64,000 nt of DNA from SZUA-365 sp034002405 (GTDB taxonomy: Bacteria; Bacteroidota; Ignavibacteria; SZUA-365), in assembly GCA_034002405.1 (NCBI GenBank), contig JAVFAS010000008.1, forward strand, positions 1 to 64,000, read 5' to 3'. A program made the translations under genes and the position numbers. Shown piece by piece: positions 45,468-55,298 of the stretch. The first letter of the stretch is position 1. Each line of letters opens with the position of its first letter. The notes below the pieces were generated by a model that saw only the letters and a list, made by a program, of their open reading frames with translations, ran no database searches and had not been told where the DNA came from.

Positions 45468-46670
45468 TTACGCCGCGATGGCCTGGGTGACTTTTTCCGC
45501 CGCTTCCTGGAAATTGTGCGCGACGAGGAAATTGATGCCGCTCTTTTCCAGGATCTCGGCTGCTTCCTCGGCGTTGGTGCCGGCGAGTCGCACGACGATC
45601 GGGACCTTGATGTTGATGTTGCGTGCGGCCTGGACAACGCCGTTGGCGATGCGGTCGCAGCGGACGATGCCGCCGAAGATGTTGATCAGAATGGCCTTGA
45701 CATGCTTGTCGCCGAGAATGATGCGGAAGCCCTGCTCCGTGGTTTCCGCGCTGGCGCCGCCGCCCACATCGAGGAAGTTGGCCGGTTCGCCGCCAGCGAG
45801 TTTGATGATGTCCATCGTCGCCATCGCGAGGCCCGCACCGTTGACCATGCAGCCGACGTTGCCGTCGAGCTTGATGTAATTGAGATTGTGCTTCGATGCC
45901 TTGACCTCGAGCGGATCCTCCTCGCTGGTGTCACGCAGGGAGAGAAAATCGGGATGGCGGAAGAGACCGTTGTCGTCGAGATTCACTTTCGCGTCCAGGG
46001 CGAGGAGGTCGCCTTCCGCGGTGAGGACCAGCGGGTTGATTTCGAACATGCTTGCGTCGAGGGCGTCGTAGGCCCGTGCGAGCGCGGTCAGGAACTTCAC
46101 CGCGTTCTTGAACGCCACGCCGCTCAGTCCGAGTCCAAAGGCGAGTTCGCGCGCTTGAAAGGCCTGAAAGCCGATGGTCGGGTCGATGACCACCTTGAGG
46201 ATTTTCTCCGGTGTGTCATGCGCGACGTTCTCGATTTCCATGCCACCTTCGGTGGAGACCATCATCACATTCTTCGACTGCGCGCGATCGAGCAGCATGC
46301 CCGCGTAGAACTCCCGTGCGATATTGACGCCCTGCTCGATGAGCACGCGACGGACGATCTTGCCTTCCTCGCCGGTCTGAATCGTGACCAGCAGATTCTT
46401 GAGCATCAGTCCCGCGTACTTCTTGACCTCGGCGAGTGATTTGGCGACTTTCACCCCACCATCCAGCACGAGCGCACGCGACGTCGGATCGAGGATCTGT
46501 CCCTTGCCACGACCGCCCGCGTGGATCTGCGATTTGACCACCCAGACCGTTCCTCCCAGTTTTTTCGCGACGGCGACCGCCTGGTCGGGGGTCGTCGCAA
46601 CGCCTCCGTGCGGAGTCGGGACATTGAATTTGCGAAGAATCGCCTTGCCCTGGTACTCATGAATCTTCAT
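45468..46670 (-). CDS. sucC: Succinate-CoA ligase (ADP-forming) beta subunit
   Basis: 400 residues. The ATP-grasp domain (KIHEYQGKAILRKFNVPTPHGG, VVKSQIHAGGRGKG) and the succinyl-CoA-synthetase beta signature LALDAKVNLDDN, then GLAMATMDIIKLAGGEPANFLDVGG and FGGIVRCDRIANGVVQA. It makes succinate from succinyl-CoA with nucleoside-diphosphate phosphorylation in the TCA cycle. The alpha partner sucD is not adjacent. AAGGA lies upstream of the ATG. It is 83 bp downstream of the dipeptidase gene's end on the same strand. Confidence 0.97.
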   Translation of the reverse strand: MKIHEYQGKAILRKFNVPTPHGGVATTPDQAVAVAKKLGGTVWVVKSQIHAGGRGKGQILDPTSRALVLDGGVKVAKSLAEVKKYAGLMLKNLLVTIQTGEEGKIVRRVLIEQGVNIAREFYAGMLLDRAQSKNVMMVSTEGGMEIENVAHDTPEKILKVVIDPTIGFQAFQARELAFGLGLSGVAFKNAVKFLTALARAYDALDASMFEINPLVLTAEGDLLALDAKVNLDDNGLFRHPDFLSLRDTSEEDPLEVKASKHNLNYIKLDGNVGCMVNGAGLAMATMDIIKLAGGEPANFLDVGGGASAETTEQGFRIILGDKHVKAILINIFGGIVRCDRIANGVVQAARNINIKVPIVVRLAGTNAEEAAEILEKSGINFLVAHNFQEAAEKVTQAIAA

Positions 46671-46753
46671 GCGCCATTCCTTGTGCTATTGTATTGTGTC
46701 GATCGTATGTCTGCGTCGAAAAAGATGGATTCACTAAAATCGCGATTCCCGCG

Positions 46754-47929
46754 CTAATCGACAACTCTGTTCCACACGCGGAGGAAGTTCGCACCGAGGA
46801 TGCCACGGATATCCTGCTCCGAAACTCCCTTTTTCAGCAGGGCACGGGTCAGCATCGGGAGGTCGGTGACGTCATGGAGCCCGACGGGCGTGAGACCGAT
46901 GCCGTCGAAGTCCGATCCGAGTCCGACATGCGCGGCGCCCGCCACGCGCACGGCATGCAGGATGTGCGCCACGACGTCGTCGATGGTGCAGAGCTTCTCT
47001 GCCGTGGCCGCCGCGATCAACGCATCGTATTCCTTCAGGAAGGCCGCGTCGCGACGCGGATACCGCTTCTTCAGCGCGGTGGCGCGCGCCTCGAATTCCC
47101 GCATGCGCGCGATGCGTTTCGTGCCGAGATTCGACATCAGGAACGAGGGGACGTACGTCATCATCGCCACGCCGTCGCTTTTCGCGATGGCGCGGAGTTG
47201 CGCGTCGGTCAGATTGCGGTGATGCGCGCGGATGGCGGCACAGCCCGAATGAGAAGCAAAGAGCGGGTGGGTGGACGTGGCGGCGACGTCCCAGAACGTC
47301 CGTTCGCCACTGTGCGAGAGATCGATCAGCACACCGAGCGAATCGAGAAGTCGGACGAAGGACTTCCCGTTCGCCGAGAGACCTGCCCGGACCGACCCCG
47401 CGGCCTCGTCCTTCGAGCTGCTCGCCCAGCTCGTGCTGACGTTCCAGGTCGGACCGAAGCTGCGAAGACCGCGTCGGTACAGCGCGATGATCCGATCGCG
47501 GCGCCCGTCGACACAGGTTGCCCCCTCGAGCGCGAGCACGCCGGCAAGGAGTCCGCCCGCGGTGATGCGCTCGATGTCTCCCGCTCGCGTGGCGATCGCG
47601 AGGCGATCGGGATTGCGCGCGGCGATCGCCCGCAGCGAATCGATTTCCGCGAGCGCGTAGCGCCAGCCTTTCTCCCCGCGCAGTTTCGTGGGGACCCACA
47701 CCGAGAAAAGTTGGACGTCCACGCCGCCATCACGGAAGCGGGGGAGATCGCTGTGTCCGCCGCGCGTGCGGGTTTCGATGTTCACACCCTTCATCACGCG
47801 CGCAAGGATGTCATTGTGACCATCCACGACCAGCGCCGACGTGTGCAGGGTGCGGTAGCGCGGTGCATCGGACGCAGGGAGCGCGATGATCGCAATACAA
47901 AGGAAAAACGGAGAGAAATATCGTCTCAT
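46754..47929 (-). CDS. Membrane dipeptidase (peptidase family M19)
   Basis: 391 residues from ATG 47929 (the signal/anchor FFLCIAIIALPASDA follows). Zinc ligands: H38/D40 (DGHND), bridging Glu in VLALEGAT, His in DLSHSGE and the later SHSGCAAIRAHHRNLTD; substrate Asp region GLGSDFDGIGLTPVGL. This is a renal-dipeptidase-like enzyme that cleaves dipeptides and, in some members, D-amino-acid-containing ones. Function fits cell-wall peptide turnover or nutrition. Monocistronic or transcribed after the Hc1-like gene, which has its own terminator. Confidence 0.93.
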   Translation of the reverse strand: MRRYFSPFFLCIAIIALPASDAPRYRTLHTSALVVDGHNDILARVMKGVNIETRTRGGHSDLPRFRDGGVDVQLFSVWVPTKLRGEKGWRYALAEIDSLRAIAARNPDRLAIATRAGDIERITAGGLLAGVLALEGATCVDGRRDRIIALYRRGLRSFGPTWNVSTSWASSSKDEAAGSVRAGLSANGKSFVRLLDSLGVLIDLSHSGERTFWDVAATSTHPLFASHSGCAAIRAHHRNLTDAQLRAIAKSDGVAMMTYVPSFLMSNLGTKRIARMREFEARATALKKRYPRRDAAFLKEYDALIAAATAEKLCTIDDVVAHILHAVRVAGAAHVGLGSDFDGIGLTPVGLHDVTDLPMLTRALLKKGVSEQDIRGILGANFLRVWNRVVD

Positions 47930-47948
47930 CGTGCATCCAGGTGGAATG

Positions 47949-47988
47949 GAAAAAGAGCACACCATCCATGGGGGTAGACGGTGTGCTC
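47949..47988 (-). terminator. Rho-independent terminator after the Hc1-like gene
   Basis: On the minus strand GAGCACACC (47988-47980) pairs with GGTGTGCTC (47963-47955), followed by TTTTTC (47954-47949). It ends the Hc1-like transcript 50-90 bp past its stop and lies just upstream of the dipeptidase start. Confidence 0.8.
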
Positions 47989-48042
47989 GAAAAGAGAATC
48001 CGCGGGAAAACGAAGCCGCGGAACGATGCGCATCCGTGGGGC

Positions 48043-48228
48043 TTAGTCGCCGCCTTCGGTCTTCTTGATGGCCTGGACCTCCATGCGCACGTCCTGTGCG
48101 AACTTCTTCAGTTCGTTCATGTGCTTGCGCAGCCGGGTACCGGCGGACTTGTTGTTCTTCACGTAGAACTTGTCGAAATCCTGCTCGAAGGTCTTGACAA
48201 GGTCGAGCAGGTCCTGGTATTTACTCAT
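48043..48228 (-). CDS. Histone H1-like (Hc1-type) DNA-binding small protein
   Basis: 61 residues from ATG 48228, with GGAGGAG just before it. MSKYQDLLDLVKTFEQDFDKFYVKNNKSAGTRLRKHMNELKKF and then AQDVRMEVQAIKKTEGGD match the helical core of Hc1/histone-H1-like proteins of Bacteroidota and Chlorobi, without the long Lys/Ala-rich tail found in chlamydial Hc1. It probably binds DNA as a nucleoid-associated protein. It is flanked by a Bacteroidota-type promoter (48275-48304) and a T-run terminator, so it is a compact single-gene unit. A long in-frame upstream extension exists but has no homology and would contain the promoter. Confidence 0.8.
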   Translation of the reverse strand: MSKYQDLLDLVKTFEQDFDKFYVKNNKSAGTRLRKHMNELKKFAQDVRMEVQAIKKTEGGD

Positions 48229-48274
48229 GACTCCTCCGTCTATGACTGAACGCGACTGATGGCGATGAACGCCC

Positions 48275-48304
48275 GTAATATACCAATTCGGGCAGATATG
48301 CAAA
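48275..48304 (-). promoter_or_regulatory. Bacteroidota-type promoter of the Hc1-like gene
   Basis: On the minus strand TTTG (48304-48301), N18, TATATTAC (48282-48275), a good match to TTTG-N18/19-TAnnTTTG. It is 46 bp upstream of the start codon. Confidence 0.65.
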
Positions 48305-48419
48305 ATGCGCAATGTCGGGAGCGTGTGTTTTTGTACATTGTTCCGACGCCGGTACCGGACCCCCGACCCGGCGTGGATCGCGTCCGCGGTCCGACATCGT
48401 CAATCACTCAGGACAAGCC

Positions 48420-49067
48420 ATGAAACACGAACACGAGCGAAGGCAGATCGTGTCCTTCCTTCGACGCATGCTGGCGGCACGCCTGACGACAGGGTCGGGC
48501 GGAAACATCAGCATTCGGATCGGGGACACCGAGACCTTCGCCATCAGTCCCACCGGTATCGCGTATGACCGCATGCGTGCCAAGGACGTCATGGTGGTCG
48601 ATTTCTCCGGACACGTGCGTTCTGGAAAACGGAAACCGTCCTCGGAATGGCGCATGCACGCGGAAGTCTATGCCGCGCGACCGGATGCCGGTGCGATCGT
48701 GCACACGCATTCGGTGCATGCGAGCACCTTCGCCTGCCTGCGCGAGGAGATTCCCGCGGTGCATTACCTGATTGGCTGGGCCGGTCACACGGTTCCCCTG
48801 GCACCCTATGCAACCTACGGGAGTGTGGAGCTTGCGCGTGCCGCGGTGGAGACGCTCGGTTCCGATTCCCAGGCCGTGCTCCTCGCTTCACACGGACTGC
48901 TCGCGATCGGGCGCGATATCACGGCGGCTTTCGCGGTCGCCGAGGAAATCGAGCTCGTCGCGCGGATCGCCTGGCAAGCCCGCGCCATCGGCACGCCGGT
49001 GGAATTGCCGCGGGAGGAAATGGACCGCGTGCTGGAGAAATTCCGCACCTACGGCCAACAGGAATAA
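48420..49067 (+). CDS. Class II aldolase/adducin family protein (fuculose-phosphate-aldolase-like)
   Basis: 215 residues from ATG 48420. Key residues align with FucA: E76 (SSEWRMH), H95 and H97 (IVHTHSVH), and H158 (ASHGLLAIG), the catalytic glutamate and three Zn ligands. The N-terminal GSGGNISIR phosphate-binding loop is intact. The likely reaction is aldol cleavage of a sugar phosphate (FucA, RhaD or methylthioribulose-phosphate dehydratase MtnB are the close options). The neighbouring YgiQ gene 6 bp downstream does not refine the substrate. Confidence 0.92.
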   Translation: MKHEHERRQIVSFLRRMLAARLTTGSGGNISIRIGDTETFAISPTGIAYDRMRAKDVMVVDFSGHVRSGKRKPSSEWRMHAEVYAARPDAGAIVHTHSVHASTFACLREEIPAVHYLIGWAGHTVPLAPYATYGSVELARAAVETLGSDSQAVLLASHGLLAIGRDITAAFAVAEEIELVARIAWQARAIGTPVELPREEMDRVLEKFRTYGQQE

Positions 49068-49073
49068 GATCGC

Positions 49074-50786
49074 ATGTTTCTCCCGATGTACCGGTCGGAA
49101 TTGCGTGCCTTGGGGTGGGACGCGCTCGACGTCATTCTCGTCAGTGGGGATGCCTACATCGATGCACCACAGATCGGCGCCGCCGTCATCGGGCGCGTCC
49201 TTGTCGCGGCAGGATTTCGCGTGGGCATCATCGCACAACCGGACCTCGAGACCCCCGACGATATCACACGCCTCGGCACACCTCGCTTGTTCTGGGGTGT
49301 CACGGCCGGCAGTGTCGATTCGATGGTCGCCAATTACACCGCCGTGAAGAAGAAACGGCGCTCGGATGATTATACGCCGGGGGGAGAAAACACCCGTCGT
49401 CCCGATCGCGCCAGTATTGTCTACAGCAATCTCATCCGGCGCGTGTGCAAGCGCGGCATCGGCGCGCCACCGCCCGTGCCGATCGTGTTGGGTGGACTCG
49501 AAGCCAGCCTGCGGCGCATCGCGCATTATGACTACTGGAACGATCGCGTACGACGCTCGCTGCTGTTCGATGCGAAAGCGGACCTGCTGGTCTATGGCAT
49601 GGGGGAGGGTACGGTGCTCGAACTCGCGCGTCGCCTCGATCGGGGGGAATCGCTCTCGGGGATCCCGGGGACCTGCGAAATCGCGCATGTGCCACCGGCG
49701 GACTATCTGCCGCTTCCGTCGTTCGAACAGGTGCGGGATGACGCGGATGCGTTCATGCGGATGTACCGGATTTTTTATGACAACACCGATCCCGTGACCG
49801 CGCGAGGATTGGCGCAACCGCATGGGGAGCGATGGCTCGTGCAGCATCCACCGCCCGCGTACGAAACGCAGGAACAGCTCGATGCCACTGCCGCCCTTCC
49901 GTTCCGCCGCGATGCGCATCCATCGTATGTCGGACAGGGCGCTCTCACCGCGCTCGATACCATCCGCTTCTCGCTGCAGACCCACCGCGGATGTTATGGC
50001 GAATGCAATTTCTGCGCGATCGCCGTGCATGAGGGACGGCGGGTGCGCTGGCGCAGCGAAGGTTCGATCCTCACGGAGGCGGAGGCATTCACGAAGCATC
50101 CGCGATTCCGCGGCGTCATTCCCGACGTGGGCGGACCCACCGCGAACATGTACGGTTTCGAGTGCACGAAGAAGCTCGAGAAGGGGGCATGCACGGAAAA
50201 ACGATGCGTGTATCCGGAACTCTGCCGGCAACTTCCGGTCGATCATTCGCGATACACGCAGCTGCTCGGGAAACTGCGGCGCGTCGAGGGGGTGCGCCAT
50301 GTCTTTGTCGCCAGCGGCATCCGTCATGACCTGGTCATGCATGACCGGCGCTGTGGCATGGCGTTCATGGACGAACTCGTCCGGCATCACGTTTCCGGCC
50401 AGCTCAAGCTCGCACCCGAGCACAGCGAGTCGGACGTGCTCGACCTGATGGGGAAAGGGGGAACAGAGGATTTGCTCGATTTCCGCGAACGCTTTTTCAC
50501 GATTTCCCGCGACGCGGGGAAAAAACAGTTTCTCACCTACTACTTCATCGCTGCCTATCCCGGCAGCGAGGAGCGGCACATGCGGGCGCTGCGCGAGTTT
50601 GCCGCGCGCGCGTTGCGGATCGCACCCGAACAGGTGCAGATTTTCACGCCCACGCCCGGTACCTGGGCCAGTGTCATGTATCACACCGGCCGGAATCCGT
50701 TCACCGGCGAAGCACTCGCGATCGCGCGCACGGACAGGGACAAACAGCGGCAAAAGGACATTCTCACCCGGGGAATTCGAACATAA
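49074..50786 (+). CDS. YgiQ family radical SAM protein
   Basis: 570 residues. The N-terminal domain starts MFLPMYRSELRALGWDALDVILVSGDAYIDAP, as in YgiQ. The radical SAM cluster CxxxCxxC is C307-x3-C311-x2-C314 (HRGCYGECNFC). Further conserved: LAPEHSESDVLDLMGKGG and TYYFIAAYPGSEERHM. YgiQ proteins bind a [4Fe-4S] cluster and S-adenosylmethionine; the physiological reaction is unknown. It directly follows the aldolase gene with a 6-bp gap and is probably in the same operon. Confidence 0.95.
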   Translation: MFLPMYRSELRALGWDALDVILVSGDAYIDAPQIGAAVIGRVLVAAGFRVGIIAQPDLETPDDITRLGTPRLFWGVTAGSVDSMVANYTAVKKKRRSDDYTPGGENTRRPDRASIVYSNLIRRVCKRGIGAPPPVPIVLGGLEASLRRIAHYDYWNDRVRRSLLFDAKADLLVYGMGEGTVLELARRLDRGESLSGIPGTCEIAHVPPADYLPLPSFEQVRDDADAFMRMYRIFYDNTDPVTARGLAQPHGERWLVQHPPPAYETQEQLDATAALPFRRDAHPSYVGQGALTALDTIRFSLQTHRGCYGECNFCAIAVHEGRRVRWRSEGSILTEAEAFTKHPRFRGVIPDVGGPTANMYGFECTKKLEKGACTEKRCVYPELCRQLPVDHSRYTQLLGKLRRVEGVRHVFVASGIRHDLVMHDRRCGMAFMDELVRHHVSGQLKLAPEHSESDVLDLMGKGGTEDLLDFRERFFTISRDAGKKQFLTYYFIAAYPGSEERHMRALREFAARALRIAPEQVQIFTPTPGTWASVMYHTGRNPFTGEALAIARTDRDKQRQKDILTRGIRT

Positions 50787-50875
50787 TCGACATGCGGCGC
50801 TCATAATACCGTAACAGTACTCGGCTAACATACGGCATGCAATTCTGTATGTCCGAGAAACAACGAGTACGCAGC

Positions 50876-53683
50876 ATGAACACCTCTCCCTCCCGGCGAT
50901 GGCTTGCCGTCGTCGTCTTCCTTTTCTTGCCTTCACTGACATTTTCCCAGGGCGCCACGATCACCGGGACGGTGGTGGACGCCGCCACCGGCGAGGCCCT
51001 CATCGGCGCGAATGTCCTGCTCGTGGGAACGGGAACCGGGAGCACGACAAACGTCGACGGCATGTACGCGATCCACGGCATCGCGCCGGGCCGGTATGAT
51101 CTCCAGGTTTCCTACGTCTCCTATACGAAGAAATTCGTCCGCGGCATCACCCTCGAGGACGGGAAGGTGCGCACGATGGATGTGGACCTGCAGTCCGAAG
51201 CCTTCGAGATGGAAGAAGTCGTCGTCGAAGCGAACGCCATTCGAAGTTCCGAAGCGGCATTGTTGGCGTTGCAGAAGAAATCGGCCGCGGTCAGTGATGC
51301 GATCAGCGAGGAACAGATCAAGAAATCACCCGATTCCGATGCGGCCGATGCGGTCAAGCGTGTCACCGGTGTCTCGGTGGTCGGGGGCAAATATACCTAC
51401 GTCCGTGGTCTCGGAGAGCGGTACAGCAGCACGCAACTCAACGAGACCTCCTTGCCGAGTCCCGAACCGGAAAAGAAGGTGGTGCCGTTCGACATTTTTC
51501 CGTCGAACATGATCCAGGACCTGGTGACGGCAAAAACCTTCACGCCGGACCAGCCAGGAAATTTCTCCGGCGGTCTGGTGAAAATCAATACCCGGGAATT
51601 TCCTTCCCGTTTCACGATGAGCGCGGGCATTTCGACGGGATTCAATACACTGAACACCACGGCGGATCTGCCCACCTACACGGGTGGCACGACGGATTTC
51701 CTCGGCTTCGACGACGGCACGCGCGCGTTACCCGCGGGGGTGCCGCGTACGCCCCCGCTCCAGCGACCGACCAGTGCCCAGAGTTCGCAACTGCTCGGCC
51801 TGTTCAACAATCAGTGGTCGCCGCAACGCGGTAGTGCGCCCCCGAACATGGGAGTGAATCTTTCGATCGGAGACCAGATCCATTTTGGACGTGTACCCGT
51901 TGGCTACCTCGCCTCGCTCTCGTACAGCGCCGAGACCAGTTACCGGGAGAAGCAGGAGCGCTATCCGACGCAGGAAGTGGATCCATCGACCGGCCGCGCG
52001 CAGTTGAAGGATGACTACACCGTGCGACAGGGCACCAGCAGCGTTCTCTGGGGTGCCTTGCTCAATCTCAGCACGCGTCTGACACCGTCCGATAAAATCA
52101 GCGTGAAGTCGATGTTCAACCGCTCCTCCGACGACGAGACGCGATTGATCGACGGATACTCCGCCCAGGGGTCCTCCTCCGGGTACTATCAGGCCAGCCG
52201 CCTCCAGTTCGTCGGGCGCTCGATCTTCTCGTCGGTGCTCGCGGGTGAACACCAGCTTGCCGGACTGTTGAACTCGAAACTCGAGTGGCGCGGATCGTTC
52301 GCGCTCGCGCAGCGCGACGAACCGGACAATCGCGAAACCGTCTACGCGCTCGAACAGGGCAGTGGCCGGTACTTCTTCCCGAACAACTTCGGAAGTGGGA
52401 ATGGACGATTCTTCTCTGCATTGAGTGATATCTCGCGCAATCTTGGATTCGACTGGACTGTTCCCCTTGCCGGCCTCGGGGAACAGAACAGTCGCATCAA
52501 AATCGGCGCCCTTGCGGACCTGCGCAGCCGCGAGTTCTCCGCACGGCGCTTTCTGTTCAGCAACGTGAATGCCGCGTCGCAGTACCTGCCGCCCGAGGAG
52601 CTGTTCACCGCGGAGATGGTGGCCACCGGCAACATCGAGTTCCTCGACGCCACCGCCGCCAACGATGCCTACGACGCGAATGAAACAACGCTCGCGGGGT
52701 ATGCCATGGTGGATATGCCCCTGACGCAGACACTGCGACTCGTCGCGGGTGCGCGATTCGAACACACCGCCACCGAGGTCACCTCCTACAACCCCTTTGG
52801 CCTGATGGCCGCCGATGCGATGAATGCATCGATCATGAACGCGAACCTGCTGCCTTCGGTGAGCCTGATCTATAGCGTCACCGAACGCATGAATCTGCGC
52901 GCGGCGTTTTCCCGGACCATCGCGCGCCCGGAATTCCGCGAACTCGCGCCATTCCGCTTCGATGATTACCGCACGAGCACCTACGGCAACGCAGCCCTCA
53001 CGCAGACCAGCATCACGAATTTCGACCTGCGTTGGGAGTGGTATCCGAATCCCGGCGAGATCATCGCGGTCAGCGCGTTCTCGAAGTACTTCACCGATCC
53101 GATTGAAAAAGTGCTGTACCCCAGCGCCAACAACAACTTCGTCATCCCGATCAACGCCAACGATGCGCGGAACATCGGGATGGAATTCGAGCTGCGCAAG
53201 AACCTCGGCTTCGCCACCGACGTGCTCGACCGCTTCAACCTCGGGGTGAATGTCACACTGATGGAATCGGAGATCGAATTCCGTGCGGACGAACGCTTCG
53301 CCGTGCGCGCCATCCCGGGCCTCGAGTATCTCTCGGCCGAGGGCTTTGCGAACAGCACGCGTCCGCTGGAAGGGATGTCGCCGTATGTGGTGAACCTCTC
53401 GCTGGGCTACAGCGCGCCGAGCGGCACGTCGGTGATGGCGTTCTGGAACGTGCTCGGCGAACGCATTCGCGAGGTCGGAACCAGCGGCTATGACGACACC
53501 TACGAACAGGCGCGCAACCAGGTCGATGTCACGATCGCGCAGACCATCACCGGCGCACTTTCGATGAAGGTTGCGATGAAGAACCTGCTGGATGAGGATT
53601 ATGTCTTCCGCATGGGCGATCTCGAAACATCGCGCTTCCGCGTCGGACGTGCATTCTCTCTCGGCCTTTCATATGCGATATAA
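50876..53683 (+). CDS. TonB-dependent receptor with carboxypeptidase-regulatory-like N-terminal domain
   Basis: 935 residues from ATG 50876 (a longer frame from 50837 lacks support). Signal peptide (RRWLAVVVFLFLPSLTFSQG). Residues about 25-110 form the carboxypeptidase-regulatory-like domain (GATITGTVVDAATGEALIGANVLLVGTGTGSTTN). The plug (VVVEANAIRSSEAALLALQKKSAAVSDAIS ... VTGVSVVGGKYTYVRGLGERYSSTQLNETSLPSPEPEKKVVPFDIFPSNMIQ) and the barrel follow, ending in AFSLGLSYAI. This RGLGERYSSTQLN subgroup is often next to a lipoprotein and imports large or bound substrates. The downstream beta-helix lipoprotein gene is its probable partner. Confidence 0.95.
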   Translation: MNTSPSRRWLAVVVFLFLPSLTFSQGATITGTVVDAATGEALIGANVLLVGTGTGSTTNVDGMYAIHGIAPGRYDLQVSYVSYTKKFVRGITLEDGKVRTMDVDLQSEAFEMEEVVVEANAIRSSEAALLALQKKSAAVSDAISEEQIKKSPDSDAADAVKRVTGVSVVGGKYTYVRGLGERYSSTQLNETSLPSPEPEKKVVPFDIFPSNMIQDLVTAKTFTPDQPGNFSGGLVKINTREFPSRFTMSAGISTGFNTLNTTADLPTYTGGTTDFLGFDDGTRALPAGVPRTPPLQRPTSAQSSQLLGLFNNQWSPQRGSAPPNMGVNLSIGDQIHFGRVPVGYLASLSYSAETSYREKQERYPTQEVDPSTGRAQLKDDYTVRQGTSSVLWGALLNLSTRLTPSDKISVKSMFNRSSDDETRLIDGYSAQGSSSGYYQASRLQFVGRSIFSSVLAGEHQLAGLLNSKLEWRGSFALAQRDEPDNRETVYALEQGSGRYFFPNNFGSGNGRFFSALSDISRNLGFDWTVPLAGLGEQNSRIKIGALADLRSREFSARRFLFSNVNAASQYLPPEELFTAEMVATGNIEFLDATAANDAYDANETTLAGYAMVDMPLTQTLRLVAGARFEHTATEVTSYNPFGLMAADAMNASIMNANLLPSVSLIYSVTERMNLRAAFSRTIARPEFRELAPFRFDDYRTSTYGNAALTQTSITNFDLRWEWYPNPGEIIAVSAFSKYFTDPIEKVLYPSANNNFVIPINANDARNIGMEFELRKNLGFATDVLDRFNLGVNVTLMESEIEFRADERFAVRAIPGLEYLSAEGFANSTRPLEGMSPYVVNLSLGYSAPSGTSVMAFWNVLGERIREVGTSGYDDTYEQARNQVDVTIAQTITGALSMKVAMKNLLDEDYVFRMGDLETSRFRVGRAFSLGLSYAI

Positions 53684-53818
53684 AGGATCTAAATGTCTTC
53701 TCGGACACGATGTCGGGCATGGGGACGCGGGTGCGTTCATCGCATCCGCTCCCTCGACGTCGTCGTCACATTCCCGTACCGTCTTCACTTCATTGTTTCA
53801 TCATTCTGGAGTTCTTCC

Positions 53819-55195
53819 ATGTCTTTGATCACACGACTTTTCGCCTTCGGAACGCTTGCGGGCGGCCTCCTGCTCGGTGGCTGCAGCGATGACGACAACG
53901 GCACCCCCGTCGATCCGAATCCGACCGACACCCGTGTCGAGCTCGTCGGAAACATTCTCGGCGATCGCGTGCTCAGCGCCGACAGCGTCTACGTTCTCAA
54001 GGGTTTTGTCATGGTGCAGCCCGGCGCGGTGCTGACGATTCCGGCCGGCACGCGCATCGAAGGCGACTTCGCCACGAAGGGCGCGTTGATCACCGTGCGC
54101 GGCAGCGGCAACGCGCCGAGCGGAAAAATCATGGCCGAAGGGACGGCGAGCAAGCCCATCGTGTTCACCTCGAGTCAGCCCATCGGCCAGCGCAAGCGTG
54201 GTGACTGGGGCGGCATCGTGCTCAACGGCCTCGCGCCCACCAATTGGCCGGGCGGCACCGGCGTCGGAGAAGGAAACACCGGCGCGTACGGCGGCAGCAA
54301 GGCCGACGACAACAGCGGCGTGCTGCGCTACGTCCGCATCGAATATGGTGGAACGAAAATCACACCCGACAACGAGATCAACGGCCTCACGCTCAACGCC
54401 GTCGGCGCGGGCACGGTGATCGAGCATGTGCAGACGCATTACATCGCCGATGACGGTTTCGAATGGTTCGGTGGCACGGTCAATGCGAAGTATCTCGTCA
54501 GCTCCGGAAACGACGACGATTCCTTCGACATGGATTACGGTTTCTCGGGCAAGCTCCAGTTCCTGTTCACCTTGCAGGATCCGGATCTCGCCAACCGCGG
54601 GCTCGAGATGGACAACGACGCATCCGGCAGTCCCAACGTCACGACCGCCCCGACGAGTGGTGCGGACATGCTTTCCTATGCGGGAACGCAGACGCTGACC
54701 AGTCCGCTGATCTACAACTGGACCATCGTCGGCGCGGGGAAGGAAAAGGCGAATGACGACAACAACGATGGTTTGTACATCCGTCGCAACAGCCAGGCGC
54801 GCTTCGCCAATGTGCTGATCACCAACTTCGGCAACTATTCCGTGGTTGTCGATGGTTCGGGCTCGATCGGGCATTTCGAGAATGGGGCCTCGTACATCAA
54901 GAACTCCATTTTCCACGGCGGCAAGGGTGGCTATGCCCATCGCGGTGGCAGCGGAACCGTGGCACAGTCCATTCCCGCGGCGTGGAACACCCGCGCAGCC
55001 GATCCGCAGCTGACCAGCATCGTGTTCACGACCCCGGATCCGCGGCCGAAATCGACTTCCCCGGCCCTGAATGGCGCCGCCGATCCCGCGCAGGATTCGA
55101 TGAGCAAGGGCTTCTTCACCTCCGCTCCCTACGTGGGTGCGTTCGACGGCAGCAATAACTGGCTCGCCGGGTGGACGAACTTCGCGAAAAATTGA
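53819..55195 (+). CDS. Beta-helix surface lipoprotein paired with TonB receptor
   Basis: 458 residues from ATG 53819, with a lipobox (LLLGGC, Cys22). The mature protein has right-handed parallel beta-helix repeats (LVGNILGDRVLSADSVYVLKGFVMVQPGAVLTIPAGT, RIEGDFATKGALITVRG, DWGGIVLNGLAPTN, NGLTLNAVGAGTVIEHV). A pattern of G-rich turns, WGG and DDGFEW motifs is typical of a family found downstream of TonB receptors in Bacteroidota. Lipidation and context predict a surface-exposed binding partner of the receptor encoded at 50876-53683. The substrate is not deducible. GGAG lies 9 bp before the ATG. Confidence 0.88.
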   Translation: MSLITRLFAFGTLAGGLLLGGCSDDDNGTPVDPNPTDTRVELVGNILGDRVLSADSVYVLKGFVMVQPGAVLTIPAGTRIEGDFATKGALITVRGSGNAPSGKIMAEGTASKPIVFTSSQPIGQRKRGDWGGIVLNGLAPTNWPGGTGVGEGNTGAYGGSKADDNSGVLRYVRIEYGGTKITPDNEINGLTLNAVGAGTVIEHVQTHYIADDGFEWFGGTVNAKYLVSSGNDDDSFDMDYGFSGKLQFLFTLQDPDLANRGLEMDNDASGSPNVTTAPTSGADMLSYAGTQTLTSPLIYNWTIVGAGKEKANDDNNDGLYIRRNSQARFANVLITNFGNYSVVVDGSGSIGHFENGASYIKNSIFHGGKGGYAHRGGSGTVAQSIPAAWNTRAADPQLTSIVFTTPDPRPKSTSPALNGAADPAQDSMSKGFFTSAPYVGAFDGSNNWLAGWTNFAKN

Positions 55196-55227
55196 TTGCA
55201 CGATCCTCCTTCACGCAATCACAGGTG

Positions 55228-55257
55228 CGCGGCGGTCCTTTCCACGGGACCGCCGCG
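55228..55257 (+). terminator. GC-rich hairpin after the beta-helix lipoprotein gene
   Basis: CGCGGCGGTCC (55228-55238) and GGACCGCCGCG (55247-55257) form a perfect 11-bp stem with an 8-nt loop. There is no T run after it, so its terminator role is inferred from position, between lipoprotein gene stops and the next start. Confidence 0.5.
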
Positions 55258-55298
55258 TCCCGTCTCCCGCTGCGCTCCCGATTACCATGAGGAATGAG

